64,000 nt of DNA, taken from the NCBI RefSeq assembly GCF_000308575.1, contig NZ_BAFZ01000023.1, forward strand, positions 1 through 64,000, written 5' to 3'. The DNA comes from Nocardia exalbida NBRC 100660. GTDB lineage: Bacteria; Actinomycetota; Actinomycetes; Mycobacteriales; Mycobacteriaceae. The position numbers and the translations under genes were made by a program. The notes under the pieces are model-generated. The model did not search any database. It was not told where the DNA came from and saw nothing but the letters and a program-made list of their open reading frames with translations. Of this stretch, positions 45,201-58,541 are shown piece by piece; positions within the stretch are counted from its first letter, which is position 1, and each line of letters begins with the position of its first letter.

Positions 45201-46774
45201 ACCTGGTCGGCCTCGGCCTGGACAGCATCGTGGCGATCTCCCTGGTGAATCGACTACGGCGCGACGGCCTTTCGATCAGCCCGAAGACGGTCCTGAGCGC
45301 CTCGACGATCCGGGAGCTCGCCGCGCGAATCGACGCGGAAGCGGGCCGCGAACGGGCGTCGACCTCCGAGGGGTACGGCCCGGTCGGTCCGACGCCGATC
45401 GTGTCCTGGATGCACGAGTACGGGGGCTACCGCAGGCTCGCCCTGAGCAACCTGCTCGAGCTGCCCGACGGCATCGATCAGGACGGGCTCACCGCTGTGT
45501 TGCAGGCGTTGCTGGACGGCCACGACATGCTGCGGGCCCGTTTCGTCACCACATCGGAGGGCTACGAACTCCATACCCGCGCTCCGGGCAGCGTACGCGC
45601 GCAGGACATCCTGTCCCGGGTCGACGAAGGCGACGACTTCCACGCGACGCTGGCGGCTCGCGGCCATGCGGTCGCCGACGAGATCGATCCGTTCACCGGC
45701 GACCTGGTGCGCGCCGTGTGGTTCACCAGATCCGGCGCCCCTGACGTGCTACTGCTCACCATCCATCACCTGGCCGTCGACCCGGTCTCCTGGTACATCA
45801 TCTCCGCCGACCTGGAGGCGTGCTGGGCGGAGGTCGCCGCGGGACGCACGCCGACCCCGGCCGTCGAGCACACCGGCTACCGGCAGTGGGCCCGGCTCTT
45901 GCGTGAACGGGTGGGCTCCGAGGCGGTTTCGGCTCAGCGCGACTACTGGACGCGCCAGGTCGCCGCACCGGATCCGGTGCTCGGCGCCCGGTTGCCCGAC
46001 CCGACGTCCGACACCTGGGCTTCCTACCGGGTCCACCCGGTGCCGACCTCGGCCGAGACGAGCGCGGCGATCCTGGACAGCCTCGGCGGTGGCGCGGCCG
46101 GGGTGCGCGAATTCCTGCTGGCCGCATTGACGATGACGCTGGCGAGCTGGCGCGCGGAACACGGTCAGGACCCCGCCGCGGGCGCGTATGTCGCGCTGGA
46201 AGGCCACGGCCGGGAGGACGAGGTACTCGGCGCCGACGTCGACAGCGCGCACTCGGTGGGCTGGTTCACCAGCATCGTGCCCGCCCGGCTCGGCGCTGAC
46301 GCCGAGAGCGTGGATGTGGCGACGGCACTGGCGGATCCGGTTCGTGCGGCCGCACTGCTCGAGCACGTCGCGGAGCACTTGGCCGAACTGCCGAACGGCG
46401 GTGTGGACTTCGGCGTGCTGCGCTACCTCGACCGAGCGCCCGAGCTGGCCGGCGCGCCGCAGCCGCAGGTGCTGTTCGACTACCTGGGCCGGTTCGACAT
46501 GGCCGGCGCGGGGCGGCCATGGGCGCCGATCCCGGATCTGGCGTTGCACGAGTGTCTTCCGCTCGTCGCGGAGCCCGACTTCCCGCTCCGCTACGCGCTC
46601 GATGTCGTCTCGGCGGTGCGGACCACCGCCGACGGGCCGCAGCTGGTCACCATGCTCCGCTGGAGCGAGGCGGTGTTCACCGCCGCCGAGGTGGCCCGGC
46701 TCGCCGAGCTGTGGCACGACGCCGTCGCGGCGCTCGAGCGCGCCGTCTCCGTGGTGACCGTGGGCGCCGACTGA
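42233..46774 (+). CDS. nbtD: Nonribosomal peptide synthetase C-A-PCP-E (lysine module)
   Basis: A 1513-residue NRPS. The condensation domain has HHILLDGWS at about residue 143. The adenylation domain has TSGSTGEPKGVV at about 605, NCYGPTETTVE at about 747, YRTGDLVR and GYRIEIGDIE. The carrier domain has its Ser in GLGLDSIVAI (about 997). The C-terminal domain has E-type features (GHGREDEVL, VGWFTSIVPARL) but the His motif reads HHLAVDPVSW, with Pro for the usual Gly. It should load one (hydroxy)lysine. The ATG at 42233 has a perfect AGGAGG seven bases before it; an ATG at 42197 overlapping the nbtC stop is possible. Confidence 0.9.
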   Translation: MSENTQAPMPEIEDVLALSPLQEGLFSLARLAGEGDLYALQFVYEIAGPVDVALLRRSVETILRRHANLRASFWDRDLPRPVQIVPVTAELPWAERAIDPADDLDAVIAAETRAPFDLARGPLLRVLLLRLPDDTRRLVLTAHHILLDGWSLGVFFRELFALYQADGAADALPAPRPYRDYIGWLSARDNETALRAWREYLGDLDPLIIADRGDSTVNTIVPTIDTLTLDAADTSRLTAWARANALTMNTVVQYAWSVVLGRLTDRSDVVFGTTVSGRPDELSGVETMIGLFINTVPVRVAIGAGNVVRDCARLQREAAPMRDLAYVSLSAIQRSVGSGTLFDTLFVYENAPMSDVLRPIEAADGVRFRPITSESLTHYPLAVTSFLYEGQLVVTVEAVRAALRTLSGPDVAARLISVLRQLPEIGERGPDALDVLLPGESARPPAATAEDVRGATIWELFARQVAATPDALALSAEHDRYTYRELFDAAVGSAGVIAAYGAGPEDVVALALPRSAQSIVAILAVLATGAAYVPVDITLPATRIESIVRRSRPRLILVDARGLPALHEIGDSPRILLMDQLSENLPAFTPAPGRRPDQSAYLIFTSGSTGEPKGVVGTHSALAAYFADHRDRVYRPAVARLGRPLRIAHAWSLSFDASWQPLIGLLDGHAIHLFDAEEMRDARRLVDGIIRHGLDMIDTTPSMFAQLAAAGLVDAGATPLSVLALGGEAIGVPLWKQLCALPDTAVHNCYGPTETTVEAVVAAVVDGDAEPAIGAPVTGMTGYVLDSRLRQAPVGVVGELYLAGAQVARGYVGMPGITAGRFVADPHRAGERMYRTGDLVRRLPSGDLAYVGRVDDQVKIRGYRIEIGDIETALLALPGVRAAAVVVVRRAGGPALAAFAVGDGLDAVELRAALTERLPSYMVPNRILVVEQLPVTSNGKLDAKRLAVLAEDRAAGAGAGAAPARTGTERRLCAAVAELSGGPVPGIDDDLVGLGLDSIVAISLVNRLRRDGLSISPKTVLSASTIRELAARIDAEAGRERASTSEGYGPVGPTPIVSWMHEYGGYRRLALSNLLELPDGIDQDGLTAVLQALLDGHDMLRARFVTTSEGYELHTRAPGSVRAQDILSRVDEGDDFHATLAARGHAVADEIDPFTGDLVRAVWFTRSGAPDVLLLTIHHLAVDPVSWYIISADLEACWAEVAAGRTPTPAVEHTGYRQWARLLRERVGSEAVSAQRDYWTRQVAAPDPVLGARLPDPTSDTWASYRVHPVPTSAETSAAILDSLGGGAAGVREFLLAALTMTLASWRAEHGQDPAAGAYVALEGHGREDEVLGADVDSAHSVGWFTSIVPARLGADAESVDVATALADPVRAAALLEHVAEHLAELPNGGVDFGVLRYLDRAPELAGAPQPQVLFDYLGRFDMAGAGRPWAPIPDLALHECLPLVAEPDFPLRYALDVVSAVRTTADGPQLVTMLRWSEAVFTAAEVARLAELWHDAVAALERAVSVVTVGAD

Positions 46775-46827
46775 CCGCGATCTCCCAGCCACTCAGCCCA
46801 TTCGAATTCCCAGCCTGAAGGACCCCC

Positions 46828-51864
<5,037 letters not shown>

Positions 51865-51938
51865 TCCGAGAGAGCCGGTCGTGGTCGGCGGACCGCGACC
51901 GGCTCGCGATCGGCCCGCGGCGATTAGGATCTTCGGCG

Positions 51939-53012
51939 ATGGATTCCGTGCCTGCGTGGTTCATGTTCCCGGTCATCCTGGCCGTCGCGGCTATCGCGGC
52001 CGGGCGATGGTTTCTCGTCGCGGACACCATCACCGATCGCATGATCAACCGGGCATGGGCGTGGAATGTCGGTGGCCTCGCGCTCTATGTCACCGTCAGC
52101 GCGGCGGGATTCCCCGTGCTCGGCCAGCGGCTGTTCCTGTGCTGCGGATTGCTGACCACCGCCGTCGTTCTGGTGCTCGCGCAACTGGTCGCGGGGGCGC
52201 GGCCCGAGGTGACGTTGCGACGGCAGCGGATCTACAACGCCGTCGCCGCCATCGCTTCGGCGGTGACGCTGGTGATTTCGCCCGCCGCCCGGGACGTGCT
52301 GCATGTCGGATTGGACGAGATCGTATGGACGCTGTCCGAGCTGCCCATGGCCGCCAGCGGGTATCTGGTGGCGCAGGCAAGTGTCCGGGAGTTGCGGACC
52401 GCGGCACATTCGGCGAAGGAGAAGCTGACTTATTCGGTTCTGCTGTGCCTCGCAGTGTATTGGGCGGTGGCGGCAGTCCTCACTGTCATCCGCGCGATAG
52501 GTGGTGTGCCGCCGAGCCATCCGGGGAATGTCTTGGCGGTCTGGTCGTTCTTCTGCCTGCTGGTCATCGCGACACTCACGGCGATACCACTGTTCACCGC
52601 CGTGTTGGTGCGCGCGGGGCTGGATCGGGCAGGCCGGCGTTGTCGCCGCCTGCATCCCCTGTGGTGTGACCTGACCGCCGCCGTCCCGGAAGTCGTCTTG
52701 AACCAGGAGGACAGCGGCGCGGCGTCACGGCTCTATCGGATGACGGTGGAGATCCAGGACGCCCTCTTGCATTTGAAGCCCTATATGCCGTTCCCGGCGC
52801 CGGAACGCGAGTCCGCCTCCGGTCCCGGTGCGGGTGATCATGCCCGTCGGATCGCCCATGCCATCCGGTCCAGAGCCGCCGGGCTCCGGCCGGTCGCGCA
52901 GACGGCCCCGTTCGCCGCGCTGCCATCCGGTAGCCGCGATCGTGCCCACGGTCTGCGGCAGCTGCTCGAATTGGCCCGGGAATGGCCGAAAGCGCGCGCC
53001 GATGTAGGTTAG
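51939..53012 (+). CDS. MAB_1171c-type putative transporter with DUF6545 (first of two paralogues)
   Basis: A 357-residue membrane protein with seven predicted helices in the first ~230 residues (first: WFMFPVILAVAAIAAGRWF). A soluble C-terminal domain follows with CRRLHPLWCDLTAAVPEVVL and SRLYRMTVEIQDALLHLKPY, the DUF6545 hallmarks. The ATG at 51939 is supported by alignment with the paralogue's start at 60404. An ATG at 51861 overlapping the nbtE stop would add 26 residues. It reads on from nbtE and its own stop codon lies inside the nbtF iron box. Function unknown; its position suggests co-expression with the siderophore genes. Confidence 0.82.
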   Translation: MDSVPAWFMFPVILAVAAIAAGRWFLVADTITDRMINRAWAWNVGGLALYVTVSAAGFPVLGQRLFLCCGLLTTAVVLVLAQLVAGARPEVTLRRQRIYNAVAAIASAVTLVISPAARDVLHVGLDEIVWTLSELPMAASGYLVAQASVRELRTAAHSAKEKLTYSVLLCLAVYWAVAAVLTVIRAIGGVPPSHPGNVLAVWSFFCLLVIATLTAIPLFTAVLVRAGLDRAGRRCRRLHPLWCDLTAAVPEVVLNQEDSGAASRLYRMTVEIQDALLHLKPYMPFPAPERESASGPGAGDHARRIAHAIRSRAAGLRPVAQTAPFAALPSGSRDRAHGLRQLLELAREWPKARADVG

Positions 53013-53022
53013 GCAAACCTAT
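53004..53022. promoter_or_regulatory. nbtF: Iron box upstream of nbtF, overlapping the preceding stop codon
   Basis: GTAGGTTAGGCAAACCTAT matches the iron box at 16 of 19 positions. A weaker second copy, TTTAGGCTCGGCTAAGCTA, follows at 53022-53040. The TAG stop of the DUF6545 gene (53010-53012) is inside the first box. nbtF therefore has its own iron-controlled promoter. Confidence 0.85.
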
Positions 53023-53094
53023 TTAGGCTCGGCTAAGCTATGCCGCAGCAGTCTCGGTCCGCCGATCCGGCGGCAGACAAGGAGTGGCAGCGCG

Positions 53095-56000
53095 ATGGAG
53101 TCGACACAGCGTCGGGCAGAAGGAATGGTGGACATCGGCCTGGAGGAGATCCGGGCCGCGGTGGCCGGTCAACTGGGGCTCACCGCCGCCGACATCGCCG
53201 ATCACGACGACCTCATCCAACTCGGGCTCGACTCGATCCGCACGATGAAGCTCGCAGGCGGCTGGCGCAAGCGCGGCGCCGACATCAACTTCGCTCAGCT
53301 GGCCTCCAGTCCCACGGTGGCTTCGTGGCACGCTCTGCTGGACGCGAACGACGCCGCCGGGCGATCGGCAGAGCCGGTGCCGGTCGAGCTGGTGGCACCG
53401 ATCGCGGCCGCCGACGACGAGTCGGCTCCGTTCCCGCTGGCCACCATGCAGCACGCGTACTGGATCGGCCGCTCCGACGAGCAAGAACTCGGCGGAGTCG
53501 CCGCGCACCTCTACGTCGAATTCGACGGCGGCCGCATCGATCCCGCGCGACTCGAGCGCGCGGTGGCCGAGCTTGTCGCCGCACATCCGATGCTGCGCAC
53601 CAGATTCCTGCCGGATGGCACTCAGCAGACCATGACGGCCCCGGGCAAACCGGTGTTCGGCGTCGTCGACCTGCGCGATCGGTCGCCCGAGGAGACCGAG
53701 GCCGCCTTGACCGAGTTGCGCGAGCGCAAGACCCATCAGCGCCTCGACATAGAAGATGGCCAGGCCATCGACGTCACGCTCACCCTGCGCGACCCGGACC
53801 GCAGCAGGTTGCACCTGGATGTCGACATGCTCGCGGGCGACGCTATGAGCTACCGCGTGCTGATCTCCGATCTGGCCGAGCTGTACCACGGGGCGGCCGT
53901 GCCTGCCCCCGGCTATACCTACCGTCGCCACCGCACCGAGCATCGAGAGGACGTCACCGCTCGCGACCGCGACCGGCAGTGGTGGCAGCAGCGGCTGCCG
54001 GAATTGCCGGGCGCACCGGAGCTTCCCACCGTTCCGGTCAGCGAGCGCACCGACCCGAACCGCACCGTGCGCTACGACCACTGGCTGCCGCCGGAAGCCA
54101 AGCAGCGGTTGCTCGCCGCCGCGCACGAGCGCGGCATCACACCGGCGATGGCATTGGCGGCGGTGTTCGCCGAGACCATCGGCGGTTGGTCGGCGCAGAG
54201 TCGCTTCCTGCTGAATGTGCCGCTGTTCCACCGGGATCCGGTGCACCCCGACATCGACCGCGTGATCGGCGATTTCACCTCCTCGATCATGCTCGAGGTC
54301 GACGTCACCGAGAGCATGTCGGTCACCGACCGCGCCCGCGCGCTACAGCGGGGGATGCACGAAAGCGGCGCGCACACCGCCTATTCCGGGCTCGAGGTGT
54401 TGCGCGATCTGGGTAGGCAGCGCGGCGAGCCGGTGCTGGCCCCGGTCGTCTACACCAGTGCTCTGAATCTGGGCGAACTGTTCGCCGACAAGGTCACCGA
54501 AACCTTCGGTGAGCCGGTGTGGATTATTTCGCAGGGACCGCAGGTGCTGCTCGACGCGCAGGTCACCGAGGTCCGTGGCGGGCTGCTGTTGAACTGGGAC
54601 GTGCGCGCGTCGGCCTTTCCCGAGGGCCTGATCGACGCCATGTTCGCCTGGTACTGCGCGGCCATCGGGCGGCTGGGGGAAGGCGCGGCAGGGTGGAACG
54701 CGGAGGCCGCCGTGCGGCTGCCGGTCGCCCAGGCCGAGGTCCGCGCCGCGGTCAACGCCACCGACGGCCCGGTCAGTGGGCGTTGTCTGCACCAGGGCTT
54801 CTTCGAGCACGCGGCGGCGAATCCCGGTGCACCCGCGGTGCTGTGGGGTCTCGGCGACGAGCAAGGGGTGTGGAACTACGGGGAATTGGCCGCCCGGGCG
54901 CTGGCCGTGGCGGGCGCCTTGCGTGCCGAGGGCGTGCAGCCCGGCGACGCGGTCGCGGTTCAGCTACCGAAGGGGCCGGACCAGGTCCTTGCTGTGCTCG
55001 GTGTGCTCGCGGCGGGGGCGACCTACGTCCCGATCGGTTTCGATCAGCCGGTCGGGCGACGCGCGGAGATCCTGCGCACCGGCGGCATCGCCGCGGCGCT
55101 GACGGTCGAGTGCGCGGACCTGGGGGCGCCGATCGCGTGTCTATCCATCGACGCGGCCGGCGACTACCCGCGGCCGCTGGCCGCGCCCGTCTACCCGCAT
55201 ACCGGCGAGATCGCCTACGTGCTCTTCACATCCGGATCGACCGGCGTGCCCAAGGGCGTCGAAATCCCGCATCGCGGCGCGATGAACACCATCGACGCGT
55301 TGAACGAATGGTTCGAGGTCGACAGCACAGGTCGCGCGCTCGGACTGTCCGCCCTGGAATTCGACCTCTCCGTCTACGACATCTTCGGCCTGTTCGCGAC
55401 GGGCGGAGCGGTCGTGACCGTCGATCCGGAGCAACGCGCCGATCCGGCCACGTGGGTGGAACTGCTGCGCACGCATCGGGTGTCGATCCTCAACTGTGTG
55501 CCGAGCATGCTGGACATGATTCTGGAGATCGGCGGTGACCAGCTGGGCGATTCGCTGCGCGCGGTCGTCCTCGGCGGCGACTGGGTCGGCGCGGATCTGG
55601 CCCGCAGGCTCTCGGTCCAGGTGCCGGGTTGCCGCTTCGCCGGTCTGGGCGGCGCGACCGAGACCTCCATCCACACCACCATCTGCGAGGTGAAGGGCGA
55701 GCCGCCGGCGCACTGGGCGACCGTGCCGTTCGGCGTTCCGTTGCGCAATGTCAGGTGCCGAGTCGTCGGTCCCGCGGGCCGAGACTGCCCCGACTGGGTG
55801 CCCGGGGAACTGTGGGTCGGCGGTGTCTGCGTCGCCGCGGGCTACCGCAACGACCCGGAGCGGACCGCGGAGCGTTTCGTCGAGCACGACGGTATCCGCT
55901 GGTACCGGACCGGTGATCTGGCCAGGTACTGGCCCGACGGCACGATCGAATTCCTCGGTCGCGCCGACCATCAGGTGCAGATCCGCGGGTACCGGGTGGA

Positions 56001-56598
56001 GCTGGGCGAGGTGGAGAGCGCGCTGCGCACGGTGCCGGGCGTGCGGCACGCCGTCGCGGCGGTCGTCGGTGCGGGCGCGCCCAAGCTGGTCGCCGCCGTC
56101 GCGGGTGACGTGGCCGAGATCGGCGACATCACCGCGGCGGTCTCGGATCTGCTGCCCGGCTACATGGTCCCCGCTCGCGTCGAATTCCTGGCGCGGATGC
56201 CGTTGACCGCCAACGGTAAATTGGACCGCCGCGCCGTGGTCCGCATCCTCGAACCGGAGGCCGAGGAGGATCAGGCCACCGCCCCGCGCGACGACGTGGA
56301 GGCCGCGCTGGCCGATATCGTCGCGACCGTCCTGGGGATCGACGCGATCGGCGTGTACGACGACTTCTTCGGCCGGGGCGGCGATTCCGTGCTCGCCACC
56401 ACCGTCATCGCCCGGGTACGCGAGTGGTTGCAAGCCGACCACGCACTGGTCGCGGACCTGTTCGCCACTCGTACCGTCGCCCGGTTCGCCGAGCGGCTAC
56501 AGGAACGCGAAGGCAAGGACGGCAGGCTGCCCGCGGTCGCCCGGCTCTACCTCGAGGTGGCATCGATGACGGACGAGGAGATCCTCGCCCAGACGTAA
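53095..56598 (+). CDS. nbtF: Nonribosomal peptide synthetase ArCP-Cy-A-PCP (salicyl-oxazoline forming)
   Basis: A 1167-residue NRPS equivalent to MbtB without its thioesterase. The N-terminal aryl carrier domain has its Ser in LGLDSIRTMKL (about 45). A cyclization domain follows with DMLAGDAMS (the D-x4-D-x2-S motif, about 243), then an adenylation domain with TSGSTGVPKGVE (about 713) and GYRVELGEVESAL. The PCP has GGDSVLATTV (about 1096). It should accept salicylate, condense it with Ser/Thr and cyclise to an oxazoline. No oxidase domain is inserted in the A domain, although nocobactins carry an oxazole. AAGGAG precedes the ATG by ten bases. Confidence 0.92.
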   Translation: MESTQRRAEGMVDIGLEEIRAAVAGQLGLTAADIADHDDLIQLGLDSIRTMKLAGGWRKRGADINFAQLASSPTVASWHALLDANDAAGRSAEPVPVELVAPIAAADDESAPFPLATMQHAYWIGRSDEQELGGVAAHLYVEFDGGRIDPARLERAVAELVAAHPMLRTRFLPDGTQQTMTAPGKPVFGVVDLRDRSPEETEAALTELRERKTHQRLDIEDGQAIDVTLTLRDPDRSRLHLDVDMLAGDAMSYRVLISDLAELYHGAAVPAPGYTYRRHRTEHREDVTARDRDRQWWQQRLPELPGAPELPTVPVSERTDPNRTVRYDHWLPPEAKQRLLAAAHERGITPAMALAAVFAETIGGWSAQSRFLLNVPLFHRDPVHPDIDRVIGDFTSSIMLEVDVTESMSVTDRARALQRGMHESGAHTAYSGLEVLRDLGRQRGEPVLAPVVYTSALNLGELFADKVTETFGEPVWIISQGPQVLLDAQVTEVRGGLLLNWDVRASAFPEGLIDAMFAWYCAAIGRLGEGAAGWNAEAAVRLPVAQAEVRAAVNATDGPVSGRCLHQGFFEHAAANPGAPAVLWGLGDEQGVWNYGELAARALAVAGALRAEGVQPGDAVAVQLPKGPDQVLAVLGVLAAGATYVPIGFDQPVGRRAEILRTGGIAAALTVECADLGAPIACLSIDAAGDYPRPLAAPVYPHTGEIAYVLFTSGSTGVPKGVEIPHRGAMNTIDALNEWFEVDSTGRALGLSALEFDLSVYDIFGLFATGGAVVTVDPEQRADPATWVELLRTHRVSILNCVPSMLDMILEIGGDQLGDSLRAVVLGGDWVGADLARRLSVQVPGCRFAGLGGATETSIHTTICEVKGEPPAHWATVPFGVPLRNVRCRVVGPAGRDCPDWVPGELWVGGVCVAAGYRNDPERTAERFVEHDGIRWYRTGDLARYWPDGTIEFLGRADHQVQIRGYRVELGEVESALRTVPGVRHAVAAVVGAGAPKLVAAVAGDVAEIGDITAAVSDLLPGYMVPARVEFLARMPLTANGKLDRRAVVRILEPEAEEDQATAPRDDVEAALADIVATVLGIDAIGVYDDFFGRGGDSVLATTVIARVREWLQADHALVADLFATRTVARFAERLQEREGKDGRLPAVARLYLEVASMTDEEILAQT

Positions 56599-56708
56599 CG
56601 AGGGGCTCGGCTGCGCCGGGTCACGGTCCGACGAGCGGGCGGCGCGGCAAGTCGACCGCATTCCGGTCGCAGGCGCGCACGACCGTCGGTGGCGTGCACG
56701 CACGGACC

Positions 56709-57389
56709 TCAGGCGATGGTTCCTCGTGGCGGGACCGGAATGCTCCCGGCTCGAGGCGTGCTCGCCGAGCGTGCCGCGGCGACGGAACCACAGAACGGGC
56801 AGGCGCCTTCCGCTTGTGGGAACTCGGCGTCCTCCGTGTACGCGTCCGCGACGAGGAATCCGCACCAGTGCAGGTCGTCGGCGAACTGTGTTTTGACGGC
56901 GATCGGCACGTCGGCGTCGGCCGCGCCGAGCCCGTCGAGCAACGCCAGCAAGCGCGGGTCGTGGATGCGCAGATCGCACCACGCCCGCGGGTGCTCGAGC
57001 ACGAAGCCTTCCGAGTCGCGATGCAGCACGGCGAATTTCGACAGCGTCGCCGACCAGGGGAGCGGCGTGCTCGGTCGCGGCGCGGACCGCGTGAACGGGC
57101 GGATGGTGTAGAGGTCGCGTCCGCCGTCCCGCACCGTGATCGACAGCCAGCCGTCGTCGGCGAGCCTGCCCATCAGTCCGGCGACATCGGCACCGCCCGT
57201 AGCCATCTCCGCCAGGGTCGCCGGTCCGCGGTTCAGTGTTTCCAGCGCCTGGAGCTGACCGGCGGTCAGGCCGGTCAGCTTCTCCTCGCGCGACGGATCG
57301 GTCAGCACCGCGCCCGCCGTACCGGTCGGGCAGGTGACGCCGGGCCGGAACGCGAATCTGGTCTGCTGTGAATATGTGGCGGCGGGCAA
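56709..57389 (-). CDS. SagB-type azoline dehydrogenase N-terminal domain, flavin domain missing
   Basis: A 226-residue protein. FAFRPGVTC, LTAGQLQALETLNRGPATLA, WLSITVRDGGRDLYTIRPF and KFAVLHRDSEGFVLEHP resemble the N-terminal winged-helix region of SagB/McbC-type dehydrogenases, which oxidise thiazoline/oxazoline to azoles. Those proteins continue into an FMN-binding nitroreductase domain; this one stops right where that domain should begin. Its last ~30 residues (CPFCGSVAAARSAS) look like a decayed linker. The TTG start at 57389 is chosen because GCGGAGG lies seven bases upstream. It is 44 bp behind the siderophore-binding lipoprotein gene and shares its iron-regulated promoter. It is either truncated or an accessory protein for a remote oxidase. 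Confidence 0.65.
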   Translation of the reverse strand: MPAATYSQQTRFAFRPGVTCPTGTAGAVLTDPSREEKLTGLTAGQLQALETLNRGPATLAEMATGGADVAGLMGRLADDGWLSITVRDGGRDLYTIRPFTRSAPRPSTPLPWSATLSKFAVLHRDSEGFVLEHPRAWCDLRIHDPRLLALLDGLGAADADVPIAVKTQFADDLHWCGFLVADAYTEDAEFPQAEGACPFCGSVAAARSASTPRAGSIPVPPRGTIA

Positions 57390-57433
57390 AGACCGAACCT
57401 CCGCTTGTGGGATCGAGCTGACCGGCGGGTCGC

Positions 57434-58414
57434 CTATTTCGCCGCGGCGGCGAAGGCGGGTTCCAGCTTGTCCAGGATGTAGGGCACCGAGAGCGCGGTG
57501 GGGGTGTTCACGGCGCTGATCTCCTGAGTGGTGAGGAAGACGACCGAGCCTTTTTCGACCGCGGGCAGGTCGGCGTATCCCGGTAGCTGCCGGTACTTCT
57601 CGTCGAGGCCCGGAGCATAGCCGGCCAGCAACAGATCGGCGGTCAGCTCGTCGACCCGTTCCGGTGACAGGGCCAGCCTGCCCTGGTTGGCGGGCAGGTC
57701 GGTGAGGTTCTTCGGAATGCCGAGACCCAGTTGGGTGAACACCTTCGACGACCCGTCGTCGGGGTCGGTCAACACCATCAGCTGCGCCGGACCGGCCAGC
57801 CAGGTACTGGCGAACGTCTTGCCCTTCAGGCCGGGGTTCGCTGCGGCGATGGCGGCGATCTTGTCGTCCACCTTCGCGATCACCTTGCTCGCCTCGTCCG
57901 TCTTGTGCAGCACCTTGCCGAGGGCGGTGACCTGGTCCTGCCAGGGCGCCACCGACTCTTTGCTCAGCGCGGGCAGCGTCGGTGCGACACGGGACAGCTC
58001 GTCGTAGGTCTTCTGATCGGCGATGAACGGGTCGACCAGAATCAGGTCCGGCTCCAGGGTCGCGACTTGTTCGGCGATATTCCCGGTGCTGGTGAGCGCC
58101 TTCGCCGACTCGAGACTCTTGGGCTCCCACGGCGGTGTGCTCTTGGAGGCCACCGCGACATTGTCGAGGTATCCGACCGGGACGACGCCGAGCGCGAGTG
58201 TGGTGTCCAGCCACTGGTTGCCGAGGGCGACGATCTTCTTCGGGGTGCCTTCGACGGTGGTCTCGCCACGGGCGTGGGTGATGGTCACCTTCTCGCCGCC
58301 GGACGCCGACTCGTCCTCGGAGGATCCGCACGCGGCGACGGTGAGGGCGAGAACTCCCGCCATCAGGGTCAGCGCCGCCCGCGGCCAACGGCCGCGCGTC
58401 CGAACGAACTTCAT
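57434..58414 (-). CDS. Iron-siderophore ABC transporter substrate-binding lipoprotein (FepB/FhuD type)
   Basis: A 326-residue protein. The lipoprotein signal ends LTVAACGSS, with the lipidated Cys at about residue 29. The mature chain has the class III binding-protein plan: KKIVALGNQWLDTTLALGVVPVGYLDN, then EPDLILVDPFIADQ and a C-terminal ALSVPYILDKLEPAF. It would capture the ferric siderophore at the outside of the membrane. No partner permease is adjacent; the IrtAB-like pair is 25 kb away and does not normally need such a protein. The ATG at 58414 has GGAAGG upstream; a TTG six codons earlier would place that site inside the gene. Confidence 0.88.
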   Translation of the reverse strand: MKFVRTRGRWPRAALTLMAGVLALTVAACGSSEDESASGGEKVTITHARGETTVEGTPKKIVALGNQWLDTTLALGVVPVGYLDNVAVASKSTPPWEPKSLESAKALTSTGNIAEQVATLEPDLILVDPFIADQKTYDELSRVAPTLPALSKESVAPWQDQVTALGKVLHKTDEASKVIAKVDDKIAAIAAANPGLKGKTFASTWLAGPAQLMVLTDPDDGSSKVFTQLGLGIPKNLTDLPANQGRLALSPERVDELTADLLLAGYAPGLDEKYRQLPGYADLPAVEKGSVVFLTTQEISAVNTPTALSVPYILDKLEPAFAAAAK

Positions 58415-58438
58415 CGTCGCACCTTCCTTCAAAGCAAA

Positions 58439-58457
58439 TCAGCCAAGGCTAACCTAT
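58439..58457. promoter_or_regulatory. Iron box upstream of the siderophore-binding lipoprotein
   Basis: TCAGCCAAGGCTAACCTAT matches the iron box at 14 of 19 positions with an intact AAGGCTAACCTA half. It lies 24 bp from the lipoprotein start and 84 bp from the divergent MFS gene. Confidence 0.75.
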
Positions 58458-58486
58458 CTTGCTCCGCGGCGGATATCCGGTTGATG

Positions 58487-58522
58487 GTTACATCCGCTAA
58501 CTATATAGTTTGCGGTGGTAAC
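58487..58522. promoter_or_regulatory. 36-bp dyad upstream of the MFS exporter gene
   Basis: Two 18-base arms, GTTACATCCGCTAACTAT and ATAGTTTGCGGTGGTAAC, are inverse copies at 15 of 18 positions. The central 12 bp AACTATATAGTT is perfect. The site ends 19 bp before the GTG start of the MFS gene, a repressor-type location. It is unlike an iron box. Confidence 0.65.
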
Positions 58523-58541
58523 TATCTGGTGAGGGGCTACC

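Noticed and set aside
57434..58388. Long frame reading through the lipoprotein gene into the SagB-like gene
   Set aside because: The upstream part is an out-of-frame shadow of the lipoprotein; a TTG at 57389 with a good ribosome-binding site gives the real start.
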